Source of the DNA: Allodiplogaster sudhausi
Lineage: Eukaryota > Nematoda > Chromadorea > Rhabditida > Diplogasteridae
Direction: 5' to 3'
Assembly: GCA_945643635.1 (NCBI GenBank)
Contig: CALZFC010000270.1
Span: 489,501 to 553,500, forward strand
DNA: 64,000 nucleotides
This document shows positions 44,661 through 58,939 of the stretch, piece after piece; positions within the stretch are counted from its first letter, which is position 1, and each line of letters opens with the position of its first letter. The position numbers and the translations under genes are program-made. Under the pieces are notes generated by a model. That model saw only the letters and a list, made by a program, of their open reading frames with translations. It did no database searches and was not told where the DNA came from.

Positions 44661-47166
44661 TCGGGAAATTTTTACTTTTTATAAACAGTTAAACGTAAAG
44701 TGACATCATTCCAGGTAAAGAATATGCACATTCCCAGTGAGTTACAATGTTTATGTGTACGTTTTGAATGTAAGTTCTCATCACTTCAGGAAAGTAATAT
44801 TCGACTTCAACATGAGTCATGATTGCTAAACTTTTAACATGAAAAGGAACAGCGCATGGAAAGTGCGTGTGTTAACAACTGAGATATGTTTACGTTATTT
44901 TACTAAATTGAACCGAATGGAACTAAGAAGTAACTAGATATACGGCGACAGTCGCGCATAGTTATGTTTCCTTTTTTCGTTACGCGCAGAATGGCAAGAG
45001 TGCATTTGCATGGCTTCTTGGCAAACAAGGTTAAGATGTTAATGCCACGGCAGCTGCAAGCAGCTGTCGTTAACCTTTACCAGGCCATTTCGCCTCCTTT
45101 TTGTGGGAATCCGGCGAGTAGGCCAAGGCAATTTACATACAAATTCATGTTTATCATGGATATCACACAAGGCTGAAGGGTACAATTTGGCAGAGAGAGA
45201 GGTGAAAGAAAGGAAGAAGGATGTTGCGCTATACAACTGATACTTGATTTCGAGCGGACTAAAGCCTTCATCTTTTGAAATCTACGCATGCCAGTTGGCA
45301 AACCATAAGTTTCTGTGGAGATAGGCGAATAGCAGTAGTACCATTTCTGTGCATTATTTACACCGTACTTTTTACAAATCTGTACAAATCTGCCATGGAA
45401 TTCGCGTGGTTAGAGTATGGTCTCCTTAAAGATACTACAAAAGAAATAAAAGAATTAAAGTTTTTCCTTGTTTATCTCACCCGAAGTATGTGTTCTTTTT
45501 AGTATTTTCTTAACGAACATACATACATACATAGATGCCAACATTTCAGGAAGAGCAAATTCTGACTCCTACATATTTGAATTTTTGTCTCCATTGTAGT
45601 CGCTTTTCTCTAAATATGTAACATCTCCTTTGTCGGTTGTTGTGTTAAGCAAAAAGATGCGCAGGTACGTCAATTCGGCACTTCCAAATACATATGCATT
45701 CAAACGGTGAATACAAACAGTGTCACATGAAATTAGTTTCAAACGTAACGAATGAGAGTTTCAGCTGTTCGCATTCAGCAAAGCGGCTTTATAATTTAAA
45801 TATATACAAAAAGTAAATACTTCCAATTACTCTCTAATAGCACGCGATATGCTAAGTATACGTAAGGTACGTATTGCCGAACTCACAAAAATAAATGTAA
45901 CATTTCAAAGCTACTTATCGGTAATGTACATATTAGGTATATTACTTGTAAACATGTCACGCTTGTCAAATTTTGCAAATATTTCTAACAAAATTGACGC
46001 AAGCGGGGCTGTCTGAGGCGTTTAAAATTGAAAGCACAAAGAAAATAATTTGTTTTCCCTCACTCTCTCACTTTTTCTCTACCTCTCTCTCTCTTTCTCT
46101 TTCTCTATCTCTCCATTTATTCTTCAATCTCTCTTTCTGTTCTCTATTTTCTCCATCGTTCCCTCTCTCTCTCGCAGTTTAATAAAAAAACATTGCTTTA
46201 TCACATGACAATGCGAGCGCTATCATTCATTCAATCTTAAATAACAAGAGATTGTTGACATACATTCGCTGATACTTGAGGTAAGAGCAAGCAGTTGTTT
46301 CAAGAGCGCTAATTAATCAGGATATCACTCTCGAATGACGCTTGAAAGCGCTGTTTTTTTCTTCTCCAGTTCGTGGGTGGCGATCTGCCATCAACTAGGA
46401 TATGCGAACGACTCGACATGCCATACAAATTGGCTATATATGCATTCATAATAATTCGCTCTCGAAGCCTGAAGAGGAGCGTTCAGTCTTTTCGTACTGA
46501 GAAAGCGGTTCATAACTCAACAAAAAAAAGTTCGTTGTCAACCTGCATTTACATAGATTCATACATATACGTATGCCCCCCGGGAGCAAGTCCAATCCCA
46601 CACAAATGACACAGATCTGTAACATGATTGACCAGAACACCCACATTAGCAAGACTTATACTTATGCCTTGCAAAAGCTTACTTATTTTTTTCACTGTTC
46701 AAGAACTATGCACTAGACCATGGCGATATTTGATGCCTTAGCCGAATTAGTACCTTTATCCATCTTCCCTTTTTTTTTCTTCGTTTTTTTAAATGTGTAA
46801 ATGCGGCTTGCAATTCTTTATTAAAATAACTTTTTTTTAATCGAAGAATGATCTTAATGAATCAAGAATTCATTACAGGGCCCTTCACGTCGTGCTGCTT
46901 CATGCAAGTCATTTTGGACTGCTACGCCGATATTCAGTTTTCGCACGAAAATGAAAAGCGAGAGAAAACGTAGTCTTGACGATTTGTGCGGCGGTCAGTT
47001 CAAACAGACTTTGTGACAAAGCTGAAAATATGTTGTGAAAAGTCTGAAACGTAGTAGCACGCAGGAAACATTGAGGCTGCCGCTGATTACGGTCACGCGT
47101 TGCGGTCATGCTCAGGGAACGACCGTGTTCTCACGAGCTAACGGGCCGTGTTATTGTCCACTTGGC
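44661..47166. other. Intergenic region upstream of gene D and downstream of gene E
   Basis: No convincing gene. A CT-rich tract lies at about 46065-46175. A plus-strand stretch after TTACAG at 46878 stays open in several frames but matches nothing I know. Confidence 0.45.
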
Positions 47167-48874
47167 TCATTGCCAGCTCTGCCTGAGCTGCTCAAAGTGC
47201 TGGTCGGCAACGATCTTCTTGTCGTGCTCGGCCGAGTCCCACGACTGGTAGTTGTGCTGTTGCGGCGTCTGTTGCGGGCCGAGCAGCCGGAGCCAGCAGC
47301 CACGCCACTTCGCAACGATCGTCTGCCGCATGCGCCTAGGTAGTTATAAAAATTTAGATATTTATTCGGGAGAATCATTATTGAATACATTTGTCTAATA
47401 AATACTTTTTTACTTTTATCCAATTATTATCGATTACGCTGTCATATTTTGTCAAATACTTGTTGACTACTTTTGTAATCAAACAGTCACTGATTAAATT
47501 GTCAAATTGTCATTAATTACTTTTGTCAAATAGTTTTTGAATATTTTATAAATAAACATAACAGCCAACATTCTCATGCATGATGTATATGCACTTTTGT
47601 AAAGATCAAAGGAATCATATTGCTATAAGAAAAATTTCCCACAGAGTGTAAGAGTCCAGTCGCTACAATCATTCAGCACACTCGTGAGATAAGAGTTTTA
47701 AGCAAGAAAAAGTATTCCCAAACACTTTTTTTGCACACCTTCGCGAATGGTAAAATATCGTGTATCATGTGAAATTCACCGTAGTTTGTACTTAATTATG
47801 CTTGTAATATAAAAAAGGTCTGAAAAGTTCAATGTGCGGTGATGGAGCAAACAAGAAACAGTTGGAAAAGTTGGCAATGAGCGAAACGTAAGAGAAATAA
47901 GAAAAGAAAACCTGTGTTTTAGCATGAAGATGCAAGCGCAGACACATGCATTAAACGTGTGAAGCTGGAAATGTTTAGAATTAATATTTTTAGTCATGTC
48001 TTTTTTGTTTGTTGCATTAATCGCATTCTTTCGAGTACATCTTTTTTCAGAACATGTCAAAAAATTTCTTCATTTTTGACATGTTATATTTAGAATATTC
48101 CTCGTTTTGCACATGAAAAATGTCGAAATGCTTGCTTGACAACTTATTCAATCATATGCCAAACAGTGGAATATAGTGAGCAAATGAGGGGAAAAAATAA
48201 AATAAAAATGTCTTTGAGAAAGACATTTTTATTTTTTTTATTTTATAGAAAGACATATTAACATTGACAAAATATCTTTTAATTTTAAACCCTAATAAAC
48301 TAACCGAGTAAAAGTAGACATTGACGAGATAGAAGGCAGGCTTCCATGGCAGTTTCACGTCGAGGATGTCGAGTATCAACGCGACGCCCGCCAACTGCGC
48401 GACACACTTGTTCGCCGCACTCACGACACTCACGTAGAGGGCGCATCGATTCAGGCTCACCACTTCGGACATCTACATACATATACTTTCAAAGTTGACG
48501 AATTTTTCACGATTGGTCATTTTACCATTCCTACATATGCACATTATTACAGTTGTTTCTTCATAATTACAGTAATTCCTCTACAATTAGAGATATTCCT
48601 CCATAATCGCAGCAGTATTCCTCATTAATCACAAATATTCCGAGTCATTTTCACTGTTTTACTCTTGTCAGTCGGATTATTTTCGGGGTTTGTTTTTTAA
48701 ATAAGATCATTCCGCCCGCGTCCAATATGATTTTTTTACATGCAAGATGTGTTTGTGTAGAATGAAAAAAAATGTGCACCAACAATGATGTCAGTAGATA
48801 AAAGTTCAGCAAGTGCAAACTTGCATCACTTGAATAGCGGCTCAAATTAAAGCTTATGAAAATAAGCAAATGCA

Positions 48875-48906
<32 letters not shown>

Positions 48907-48910
48907 GAGG

Positions 48911-48953
<43 letters not shown>

Positions 48954-48957
48954 GAGG

Positions 48958-49006
<49 letters not shown>

Positions 49007-50668
49007 TGGCACTGACCTGATAACGAGAGTTCAAGCTGACGCGACCATACTGTAGCAGATAGCGCTTCCTGCTGTACTGATGAAGTAGAAGGCTCATCTG
49101 AAAAAAGGCATTTTGAATTCGCGCCATTTCCCTGAATAAGGGGCGATAGGAGATGAGTCTAATTTTGTGATGCGACATAACAATATTCAGTAGAGGAAAA
49201 AACAGATTAGACTGAGCTGCATGTTTTATCTTAAAGGAGGCGAAAACTCAATTTTTTCGCTATAAAGATGATTCCGAATATGTATCCGGATTGGGATTGC
49301 GAATGCATCAGCAAAGTTATAACGTTCAAAAGTAAAAGTTAAATTAGTAATTTGCATCTGAAATGTGTTGCCTGATCTTATGGGAAATATTACTGTGATC
49401 AACCGTACTCGAATTTTAACATTTGTCGCCAACTAGACATGGCCTGAAAAATGAAAAATCTTCTAACAAACACTTCTTTTATGACACTGCTGCTACCTAA
49501 TAATCCTTCAAATTACCCGAATTATGAAATACAAAAAAAACCGTAGTAAAAGTAAAAACTGGATCCGATTCCAGGCGACTTTGGGAGAAAAGTTTTCGAA
49601 ACAAGGCAACTACAGTCCTGATAGAACAGGCATTTCTTGTTAGGAGTTAACCACTTTCAAGCTCCTTTAAAGAGTTTTATTTTCTATAAACGATGACATA
49701 CAAATCCTTTTATATGCTCTCTATTTTTTCTCAGAAACTACGCATGGAAATAAATATTCAAAGAGTAAAATGTAAAGAGGAATTAAGAAAATTTTGTGTG
49801 AAAAACCACTGACAACAATGACGGAGACATCCACACAGGTGATGCAGACAATTGATGCGATGGTGCTGTCGCCTGTGAAAGAAAGAAGAGATAAAAAATG
49901 AATACTCAATATATTCTTCTTTTTATCTCATTTTTGTCGTAATTTTTTAATTAAAGTTTTTTTTTGCTTATACTTGCCGTTTTATATGAATATATGTATG
50001 TATGTATACGTGTATAAAAAATAATACAATTGCATTTATAATTTAAATGTGCCACATAAATATTAATAATGTGCAATACTCTGAATGCAAATATTGATCA
50101 TTTGTCACAAGCCTTTTTTTATTCACAATCAGCTAGAAGCAGGAATATTCTAATTTAATATGGCCTAATACAATTATACTTAAAATTACTGCACCAGAGT
50201 GAGTCATTTCACAAAAGAGAGCAAAGCAAAAAATTAAAGGAGTCCGATTTCCGAAAAAAAAATTATTTTGTGAGATTTATAATTCCCGCCGCAGTATGGG
50301 CTCTCATTCGTTTCGTGAGCTTGCAATTTTCTCGCACGGCATATTTCTATTATTTTCATAGACCGGAAATGGTAAAAATAGACATTTCTCACCATAGTGA
50401 CAGAAATAGCTGAAGGCGACACTAGCGAGCAGCTGCAAAGGAAAGGATACGAAAACAACCTTTAATCTGCACATAGAGGATGATGCCACGATGTATTAGG
50501 TAATTTTTCAAACAAAAACATTTCCCTCTCTCTCTCATTCTCTCTCTGTCGCTCCTTCTCTCGCTCTCTCTTTTTCTCTCTATCTCTGCTTCCATCTCTC
50601 GCTCTCTCTTGCTCTTCCTCGTATACGTCTCTCTCATGCTATTTCTCTCTTTTGCGGTCGTTGTTTCC

Positions 50669-50704
<36 letters not shown>

Positions 50705-50738
50705 ATCTCCGTCGCATCATACTCTCTCCCTCTTTTTG

Positions 50739-50771
<33 letters not shown>

Positions 50772-51830
50772 AAGACTTACCGCAGCTCCGAGCATCAGAA
50801 CAAGTGCGAATGAGCTCCTCGCCGACGTCGTGTACCTGTCGAGGAGTTGGCTGGCGACGAATCTCTCAATGATCACAAGCATCTCCACGAAGGACGTCAT
50901 CCCGTACGCGACTTCATGTGTGAAGAAGAAGAAGTTCTGAGCGCCTGGAATGATTTGGAGAAAAAAATTTATTTCAACTTTAATAGTTGTATTCGCTTCA
51001 TTCATTTTATTATTTTTATTTCTTTTTAATTGCTTAGATAATATAGCCTGCAATCGTTAAATTCGATATGCTTTCATTGAATACTCTTACAATTAACTTT
51101 GTTCGGGGAAGGAAAAATAGATCTAAAAGCAACAAAAATGAAAACAAAAAGATAAGCAGAAACAAAACAACGACGTCAGAAAGAGAATTGCCTGGCTCGG
51201 TGAAGCTGAGCGGAATGCAGATGCCGGTCGAAGAACGCCACACGAAGAATGTGAACTGGATGATCGGCATCGCAAGCAGCGCGCTCAGCCACGTCAGGAG
51301 GAGAATGCTGATTTTGAATATTAGAATAGAACGGAATAAAAATGAGAATATATGTATACTGCATACATAAATGTTTCTTTTAAAAAGCATTTTCTATGAA
51401 AAATAAAGGTTAAAAAATTTTTAATTGTAAAAATAGACTGCTGCACGTTTTTTCCATATTTAAAAAAATACATACATATGTTGCTATAAAATAAATGTTC
51501 TCATCAAAGCCCCCGCTTTTGAGGAGGATTCCTTTTGTCAAACTATTTTATCAATAAGTTTAGAATATAGTCTCTCTCTCTCTCTCTCTCTCTCCTCTTC
51601 TCGTCTACTCTCTCGCCCGGTTCTTCAACCATCGCCACCTCAACTGACCGACAATGCGCGTGGATGGCGCCGAGACGTGTCAGCTCGACGGCAAACACGA
51701 CGAGAGCGGGGAAGGCGAGGAGCGGAAGGCCGAGCTGGAAGACGGCGAGAAAGCGGCACGAGACGGCCTCGGTCTCGCTGTTATGAAGCAGCAAGGAATA
51801 GGAAGACGATTCGGACGATGATGTCTCCAT
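47167..51830 (-). CDS. Sre-like seven-transmembrane chemoreceptor, gene E (9 exons)
   Basis: Intact receptor-like gene of 343 residues. Exons in transcript order: 51830-51649, 51307-51192, 50944-50781, 50432-50393, 49872-49814, 49097-49017, 48472-48305, 47964-47912, 47335-47167. Starts METSSSESSS, then TM1; TM3 exon has VEMLVIIERF; SLNSRYQ precedes TM6; tail ends HFEQLRQSWQ. The last exon has four extra residues (HNYQ) compared with A and F. Intron 2 uses a GC donor; intron 7 uses GT (GTTAGT) where A and F have GC. With its upstream spacer it forms a tandem duplicate of gene F plus spacer. GA tract in intron 3 and CT tract in intron 6 on the coding strand, as in A and F. Confidence 0.8.
48200..48234. 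repeat. Hairpin in gene E intron 7
   Basis: AAATAAAAATGTCTTT, loop GAG, and the exact reverse complement. Confidence 0.85.
48878..49003 (-). repeat. Microsatellite in intron 6 of gene E
   Basis: GA on the plus strand, so CT in the transcript. Contains two AAGAGGAGGAAGATA interruptions. Same intron as the tracts at 2609 (A) and 57570 (F). Confidence 0.95.
50524..50772 (-). repeat. Microsatellite in intron 3 of gene E
   Basis: CT on the plus strand, so GA in the transcript; interrupted by short unique stretches (for example near 50635-50670). Confidence 0.9.
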
Positions 51831-51840
51831 AGATCTTTAA

Positions 51841-51871
<31 letters not shown>

Positions 51872-52938
51872 CGAAGAGGGAGAGAAAGAGTAAAACTCAA
51901 TTTTGAATTCGAGTCTTTTGGCCTGACACAAGAGTGAGAGAGCCGTGATAAAAAAAAAGCGACAAAAATGGTAAGGAATTTTGAAATAAATTAGGTTAAG
52001 TACTTTAAGCCGAAAAAAAAATACAAATTAGCGCAAATTGTCGCAATCTGTAGTGACACTCTCACTCAAATCCGTTGCGGGAAAGCGAGGTGTGAAAGGT
52101 GGCGGCAATTTGAAATCTCACGTAATTTAATCATTCTCTTCATCTTTTCTATGAGAGATTAAAAAGGGCACATTCACTGAAGAAGAATGCACAGACAAGC
52201 ATGCCCATTACTCTCGAATATGCAATAAAAATGACGCATTGGATAGCAACCAACATAAAACATTTTGTTCTCTCAGTATAGGTGAAAATTTTGTTTTTTG
52301 GAACACGGAATGATTTCTCTGTTTTCCATTCCTGACGTTATAAAAAAAATTGTCAAAAAAGATTTTTGACTTCTTTTTTGTTAAATCAGAATCTAAACAC
52401 TTGAACAGAAAAAGTAACCAATTTTTTAAGTTAACATCGTCTTATCTATTCTCGTTATTTTTTTGTTCAAATCTACAATATGATGAAAAGCTTGTCAAGA
52501 GTATGCATATGAGGAAGGAAGGTAGCTGACTTGCTACTCGTTAATACTATGTACCTCATTAACTATATAGTTAATTAACTACACGTTGTCAATAGTCAGT
52601 TGCAAGTCTCGAGAGGAGCGTGTGGAAATCGCGGAGGAGGATTAGGCGCCTACATTCTAACACATGTATATACAAAGATATATGTTTTGAAGGATTTCTC
52701 TAGAGTGAAGAAAAGAAGATCTGAAGTGGTCCATGTCAAGATGTTTACGCGTATGGTTTACGGAGGGATTTATTAGACAGGAGATAGAATAGGGATAAAA
52801 GGGGGGGGGGTACTACGGGATCCTGGGAAGATATCTTGGACGCAGCGAAAATTATTCTCAAGGACTTTCGACATTAGGGCAGAATGAGAAACAGAGAGAG
52901 AGAAGGGCGAGAGGAAGAGAGGGAGAGAGAAAGAGACC

Positions 52939-52980
<42 letters not shown>

Positions 52981-53441
52981 TAGACAAGAGCGAGAAGAAG
53001 AAAGGGAGAGCGATTATAATAAAGGAATGGAAATTGTCCGAACGCCTTAGACGTCACGGAGGCAACTACATCAGGAAAACTATACCACCTGAGAAAATTG
53101 TTCCCATTCCCATATTTTCGCAAGGTGCTTGATAAGTTCCACAACAAATTCAGTAGGGCAAGGTAACGAAATTTGTAATTCGAGTTCAAATAAGGTAATC
53201 GAGGAAGGTAATACTACATAGATACATTAAAATAAAAGAGTATCCTGGCCATTAACGGATAAATGACTTTTGCCTGGCTCATGGAGGCCTCTCTGCGTTT
53301 AGTCATAAATAGGAACATCGAAACGATCATGTTGATTTCTTGCAATCTTTGCGTTGCATTCTCTCGGCAATCTCGTCATTGACACAATTGAATTGCGCCT
53401 TAATCACTGCGTTTAACAGAGGAAATAAGCATTCGGAAGAC

Positions 53442-53473
<32 letters not shown>

Positions 53474-54652
53474 AGAGCGAGAGAGAGAGAGAAATAGATA
53501 GCAAAGAAAAAGAAAGCAGGAGAGAAAGTGAGAGAGAATGAGAAAAGAGAGAAAGAGAAAAGAGAGAAAACGAGAGTGACAACAGAAAAATGTCTTGGAG
53601 CAGTGATGCATGTACTAGGAATGGTTCCAGACCAGAGCATTCAGACCTAGAAACAATTCTATAAATAGGCCGAACATAGTCGATACTGAAGCTTTTTCGA
53701 AAAACATTAAAGCATTAAAATACTGCATAATATTGAAATAAAATTAAATAAAAAAATTAAATATAAAAATATGAATACAATATATTAACATACGAAAATA
53801 ATATCAAAATGAAAAAAATTATATACAAAATATAAATCATTGTAAAAGAAGATGCCAATTTGTCATGCATGCCCTACATATACATAGAATGAGCGCAGAC
53901 ACCTCGTTCTCTGCGATAAGGCATTCAATGGAATTGAACCATATACCATATACCAATGCGTTCCATGACTCTGACATCAATGAAGTATAAGTGAGTGCTT
54001 CCTCGTGTCATTTGGTGCATGATGAATGGAGTAAAAACTATTAAGAAAATCATGTTTTGACATCTTTTATGACTTGCTGAATAGAGTACAAAATGTGGGA
54101 AGACATTTTCATTATCATCATATCTGGCTGGATCTCATAGAAGACGGTGGTAAAACGAATGGCATAATGATATGAATGTATGAATGGGATATATGCGTTT
54201 GACTCATCTGGTGACTTTGATGCATTCAGAAAGATTTTAGATTAAAATGATGCCAGACAACAGGGGAACCATGCATTAAGAAATGAAAGCTCAATGAAGA
54301 CGAATGTCAACAAACATTTACAGTGGCGCTCATAACAACTCGTAATTCATCTTTTTTTTTACACAACTTTATTTAATAAGTGCCGAATTCGAACGAAATT
54401 TTCAGGGTTGCTCTTCATACTGGAAGAAATCCGGTAACAGATTAGATTATCAGTTTCACTTACTTGGATATCAGTCTGACCACGAGAAGAGACTTGAGCA
54501 CTGAACCAACTGGTCACAAGAGGAATAATCAAGATTTAACAAAGTTTTCGGCGCAACACGACGTGCCTTACGGATGTAACTTTGCACAGTGTCAAAAATG
54601 TAGTCGACCAGCAAAATAGATGTTGATTTTCAACGAAATGAATAGCTCCGTG

Positions 54653-54685
<33 letters not shown>

Positions 54686-56457
54686 AGTGGATTGTGGCTT
54701 CAATTGAGAAAGCCTTCACGTTGTCATTGTGCACATCTCTTCTCTTAATCCGCGGTATACACACCATATAATTCATGTTTCAAAAGAAATTCTGGAAAAA
54801 GTGAAATGCCAAGAATCTTGCTACTATCGTAAGCAGGTGGAGATTAAATGTTTATACATACGTGAATCACATCCGTCTTATCCTAATTTACATGTATTTC
54901 AACGAACTCCCCATGAACTTTGAAATTTATACAAGATAATTATGTTTTATTTTCATATTTATTTCGACGAACTCTTCATTCACTTTTTTTATTTACGCTA
55001 AATCATTTTAATAGGTGAATCATTTCCGTCTTATCCATATTCACATTTCAGTTTTCATATTTATGCACTTTTTCTTAATTTTGTACCCACGCACGCATCA
55101 ATGGAACAAGTCATCAAAGAACTGAAAGAGCACACCGTTCTCATTCATAGTTAATCTTGTGCGTTCGAGAGAAGAAAATCTCAATTAAATGGCGAATGCG
55201 CATTCGAAATTCTTCCCGGGATATGTACATATCTGTTGATTTATTTACACATTTCCAATCTCTTTTTTTAAACAATCCGGGATCTTAGATGAATAGTTCG
55301 CTTTGCAAATACTTGGAATAATATTCAAATTTAATTTGATAAGAATAATGGAAAGGCCTTATGTTAGAAGCAGTGGAATTGGAATATAACAGAAGCAGAT
55401 TAAAAGTCTAATCAAATAGGAAATGAAGCTATCCAGCATAAAACTTTGGCCTTTTCATTTTTAATGTTAACTCCTTTGTGTTTATAGGCTTTGTCATACT
55501 AGCTTTTGAAAGCCGTAGCCTTGCTCAATGCCAATACGAGATTTCCTCGTTTAATGATTTATTAGCCAGCATTAGTCGATACAAATGTGTAGTCTGTGCA
55601 TGATAATTGTTCGATGCCTAACGGTAATCAATATATTTCCATGTTTGCTCTCAAGAGCATATCTTATTGAAGCTGCTTCATCGAAAATATTAGCTGCGAA
55701 CAGAGGAGAACTGATAAAATTTGTGTGTCTAATACATACATACGAATAGCTAATACTTCCTATTACATGTATGTATTTCTACAATTCAAACATTTTCCAA
55801 CCCGAAAACAAGTTTAGATTTTGCTCATCATTTGCATGAATGAGAGGCACGAGAGATCATAGATCATCCCTACCCTCAATCCCACAATTTGAATCTGGTC
55901 CGAGCTACGTGAGTGCGACATTTGTGTGTTTATTTATTTATTTATTTCTCTTAATTAAACCCTACCCCCATCTCCTAAATATCATGTTAGTTCATACCCC
56001 ATCCCCTCCTCCGGTTCACTCTAGGATTCATTCCCCATACCTCTTAACATTCTCGATGATCTTCTCGAGTTCTTCACCATGTGTTGACACATTGATTATC
56101 CTATTAATTGATGTACAATAAATAAATAAATAAGTAAATAAGGAGTTTTAATGTGACAGGATTGACATATGATAACATGGTTGTCGTTCCATTGCAAAAA
56201 AAAATAGTAAAAATAGGTGATAGATCCGGGGGGAGGGGTAGGGATCGGCGCCGTATTTATCTAATAAGTTTCGCATTAGGCGCCGCCGTCTTCTGCGATC
56301 TCCACCTCACAATAATGGTCATCATTCAATCTTTCTGATCATCTCGTTTTTCAACATGATGTATGCGGTTTGCGATGATTCTTTATTAAAATTACTTATT
56401 TTCTATCGAAGCATAAGTCTTGACGAATATATATATTTTTATTATTCCTTATTTGGC
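51831..56457. other. Spacer between genes E and F, copy of the spacer above gene F
   Basis: No gene seen. Blocks at 52640-53600, 54450-54900 and 55500-55720 match 60560-61480, 62040-62560 and 63090-63300 in the same order. GA tracts lie near 51838, 52890, 53430 and 54655; AT-rich repeats near 53700-53830. Confidence 0.65.
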
Positions 56458-57571
56458 TCATTGCCAACTCTGCTTGAGCTGCTCAAAGTGCTGGTCGGCA
56501 ACGATCTTCTTATCGTGTTCGGCCGAGTCCCACGACTGTTGGGGCATCTGCTGCGGGCCGAGCAGCCGGAGCCAGGAGCCACGCCACTTCTCAACGATCG
56601 TCTGGCGCATCCGTCTAATGGCAGGAAATTTTTTTTAACGATTAGATTTACTTTTTAAATTGTTATCACTTAATTTTGTCAAATTGGAATTGATCACTTT
56701 TTTTTACCAACAGTTATCGATTACTTTTGTCAACTAGTTATTCATTACTTGGTCAAATAGTTAAATATTATTATTTTTTAAACAACGGCAAACTAATGCA
56801 CTTTATGTATGGACTTTTTGCAAAGGTCAGAGAAATTAATGTGCTGGTAGCAAAAATTTCCACATGTTAGAATTGTCACAATCTTCAGCAAGGTAAAAGA
56901 ATTGGACAAGAAAATTTCTGAAACTAATTTTTTTTATGCCTTCGTGATTGGGAAAACGTGTCGTGTATCATGTGAACATGACAAAATATTATGCTTAATT
57001 ATGCTGATAGGGGAAAAGGTAAGACATAATGTTTTTACAACCTACAAACTGCGCCGGAACAAACTACATAGAAGCAATTGCAAATGTTGTCTTGAACAAG
57101 TTATAACGTGAGAACAAAAAGAAAAAGAAAACCTGTGTTTTAGCATGAAGATGCAAGCGCAAACGCATGCATTAAACGTGTGCATCTGCAAGTTTGTTTA
57201 TGATCCAGTATCTTTGCTTTATGAATGCAAATTGTCTGTTGTGTAAACATTCATCGCTTTCTGTCGAGTACATCTTAGTACTACACATACATCTAACATT
57301 AAGACGATGACAAAAATGGGCTTTTCTTTTTTTCTTCTTTTTTTTCGGTTTGGCCGTCATTTTAAAGATTCCGCAAGAAAAAAAAAGTGCGTGTGACTAG
57401 CCGAGTAAAAGTAGACATTGCGCAGATAGGAAGGCGGCTTCCACGGAAGTTTCACATCGAGAATGTCGAGGATCAACGCGACGCCCGAAAGCTGCGCGAA
57501 ACACTTGTTCGCCGCGCTCACGACGCTCACGTAGAGCGCGCATCGGTTCAGGCTCACCACTTCGGACATCT

Positions 57572-57610
<39 letters not shown>

Positions 57611-57651
57611 AAGAAAGAAAGAGAGAGAGAGAAAGAGAGAGTGAGAAAGAG

Positions 57652-57702
<51 letters not shown>

Positions 57703-57703
57703 C

Positions 57704-57736
<33 letters not shown>

Positions 57737-58897
57737 GAGAGAGAGAAAGGCAGAGAGAGAAACAGGACAGAGAGAGAGAGAGAGAGAAAGAGGAGAAAGA
57801 GAGATAGAAAGTCTTACACAAACCTGATAACGAGAGTTCAAGCTGACGCGACCATACTGCAGCAGATATCGCTTCCTGCTGTACTGATGAAGAAGAAGGC
57901 TCATCTGAAAAGAAAAGAAAAAACAACTTTGAAACTTTAAGAGATCGTATGCATAATTGTTGTGAGGCGTCCAAAACCATATTCCAGAGAGGAAAATAAA
58001 AAGATTACGGTTGAGTTAAGACTTTTATTAGTGTGAGATATCCTTTTAGTCGCGCGCTCATTGAATTACATTAGTAACTAAGTACTTATGGAAATATGTA
58101 TCGAACGAATAAAATTTAAATTATTTATTTTATTCTTTTTTTGAAACATACTTAAAACACACTAACAACAATGACGGAGACGTCCACACAGGTGATGCAG
58201 ACAATGCATGCGACGGTAGCTTTTCCTGCGAAAGAAGAGGGAAAAATGTATAAAACTCCGTAACTTTAAACGGAATTAACAAAGATAAGCTTTTTTTCTG
58301 AACATTAAAGTAATATTTTTTTCATTTCATCTTGCTTTCACATAAGAATGTAAACTTGTATAAATTAAAAAAAAACCTCATTTGGTTGCAATACAATTAC
58401 ATGTAATACGATCGGACAACTGTTTGTTTTAAATGTGTAAGACGAAATTTCGGGAGCAAAAAAAAACAGAAATAAAATATGTATAAGACTTGATCGTTTT
58501 GCACCAGGCCAGCTAAATACTACATACATATGCTTTAACTTACTGCGCAGTAGTGGCACTTGTAAAAACGTTGGCGAGAATAAATATAAAAAAGGAAGGC
58601 AGTCCAACAGAATAAAACAGCTCGAAATTGCTCACCAGAGTGAAGGAAATAGCTGAAGGCGATACTTGCGAGCAGCTGCAAATAACAAGCTATGAATAGA
58701 ACCTTTAATCTGCACGTAGAGGATGATGTCTATGGTCTACACGACATTTAAAATAAGAATAAACATTAATTTCTCTCAATCTCTCTCTCTCTCTCTCTCT
58801 GTCACTCTCTCTCATTCTGTCGAGCACTCTCCCCCTTTCTCTTTGTCTCGCCTTCCGTCTCTCTCTCTCTCTTCCTCTCTATTTCTGTCTCTGCATA

Positions 58898-58939
<42 letters not shown>

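Noticed and set aside
46879..47016. Plus-strand stretch after a good acceptor, open in two frames
   Set aside because: No recognisable protein and no upstream exon; ambiguity of frame argues against coding.
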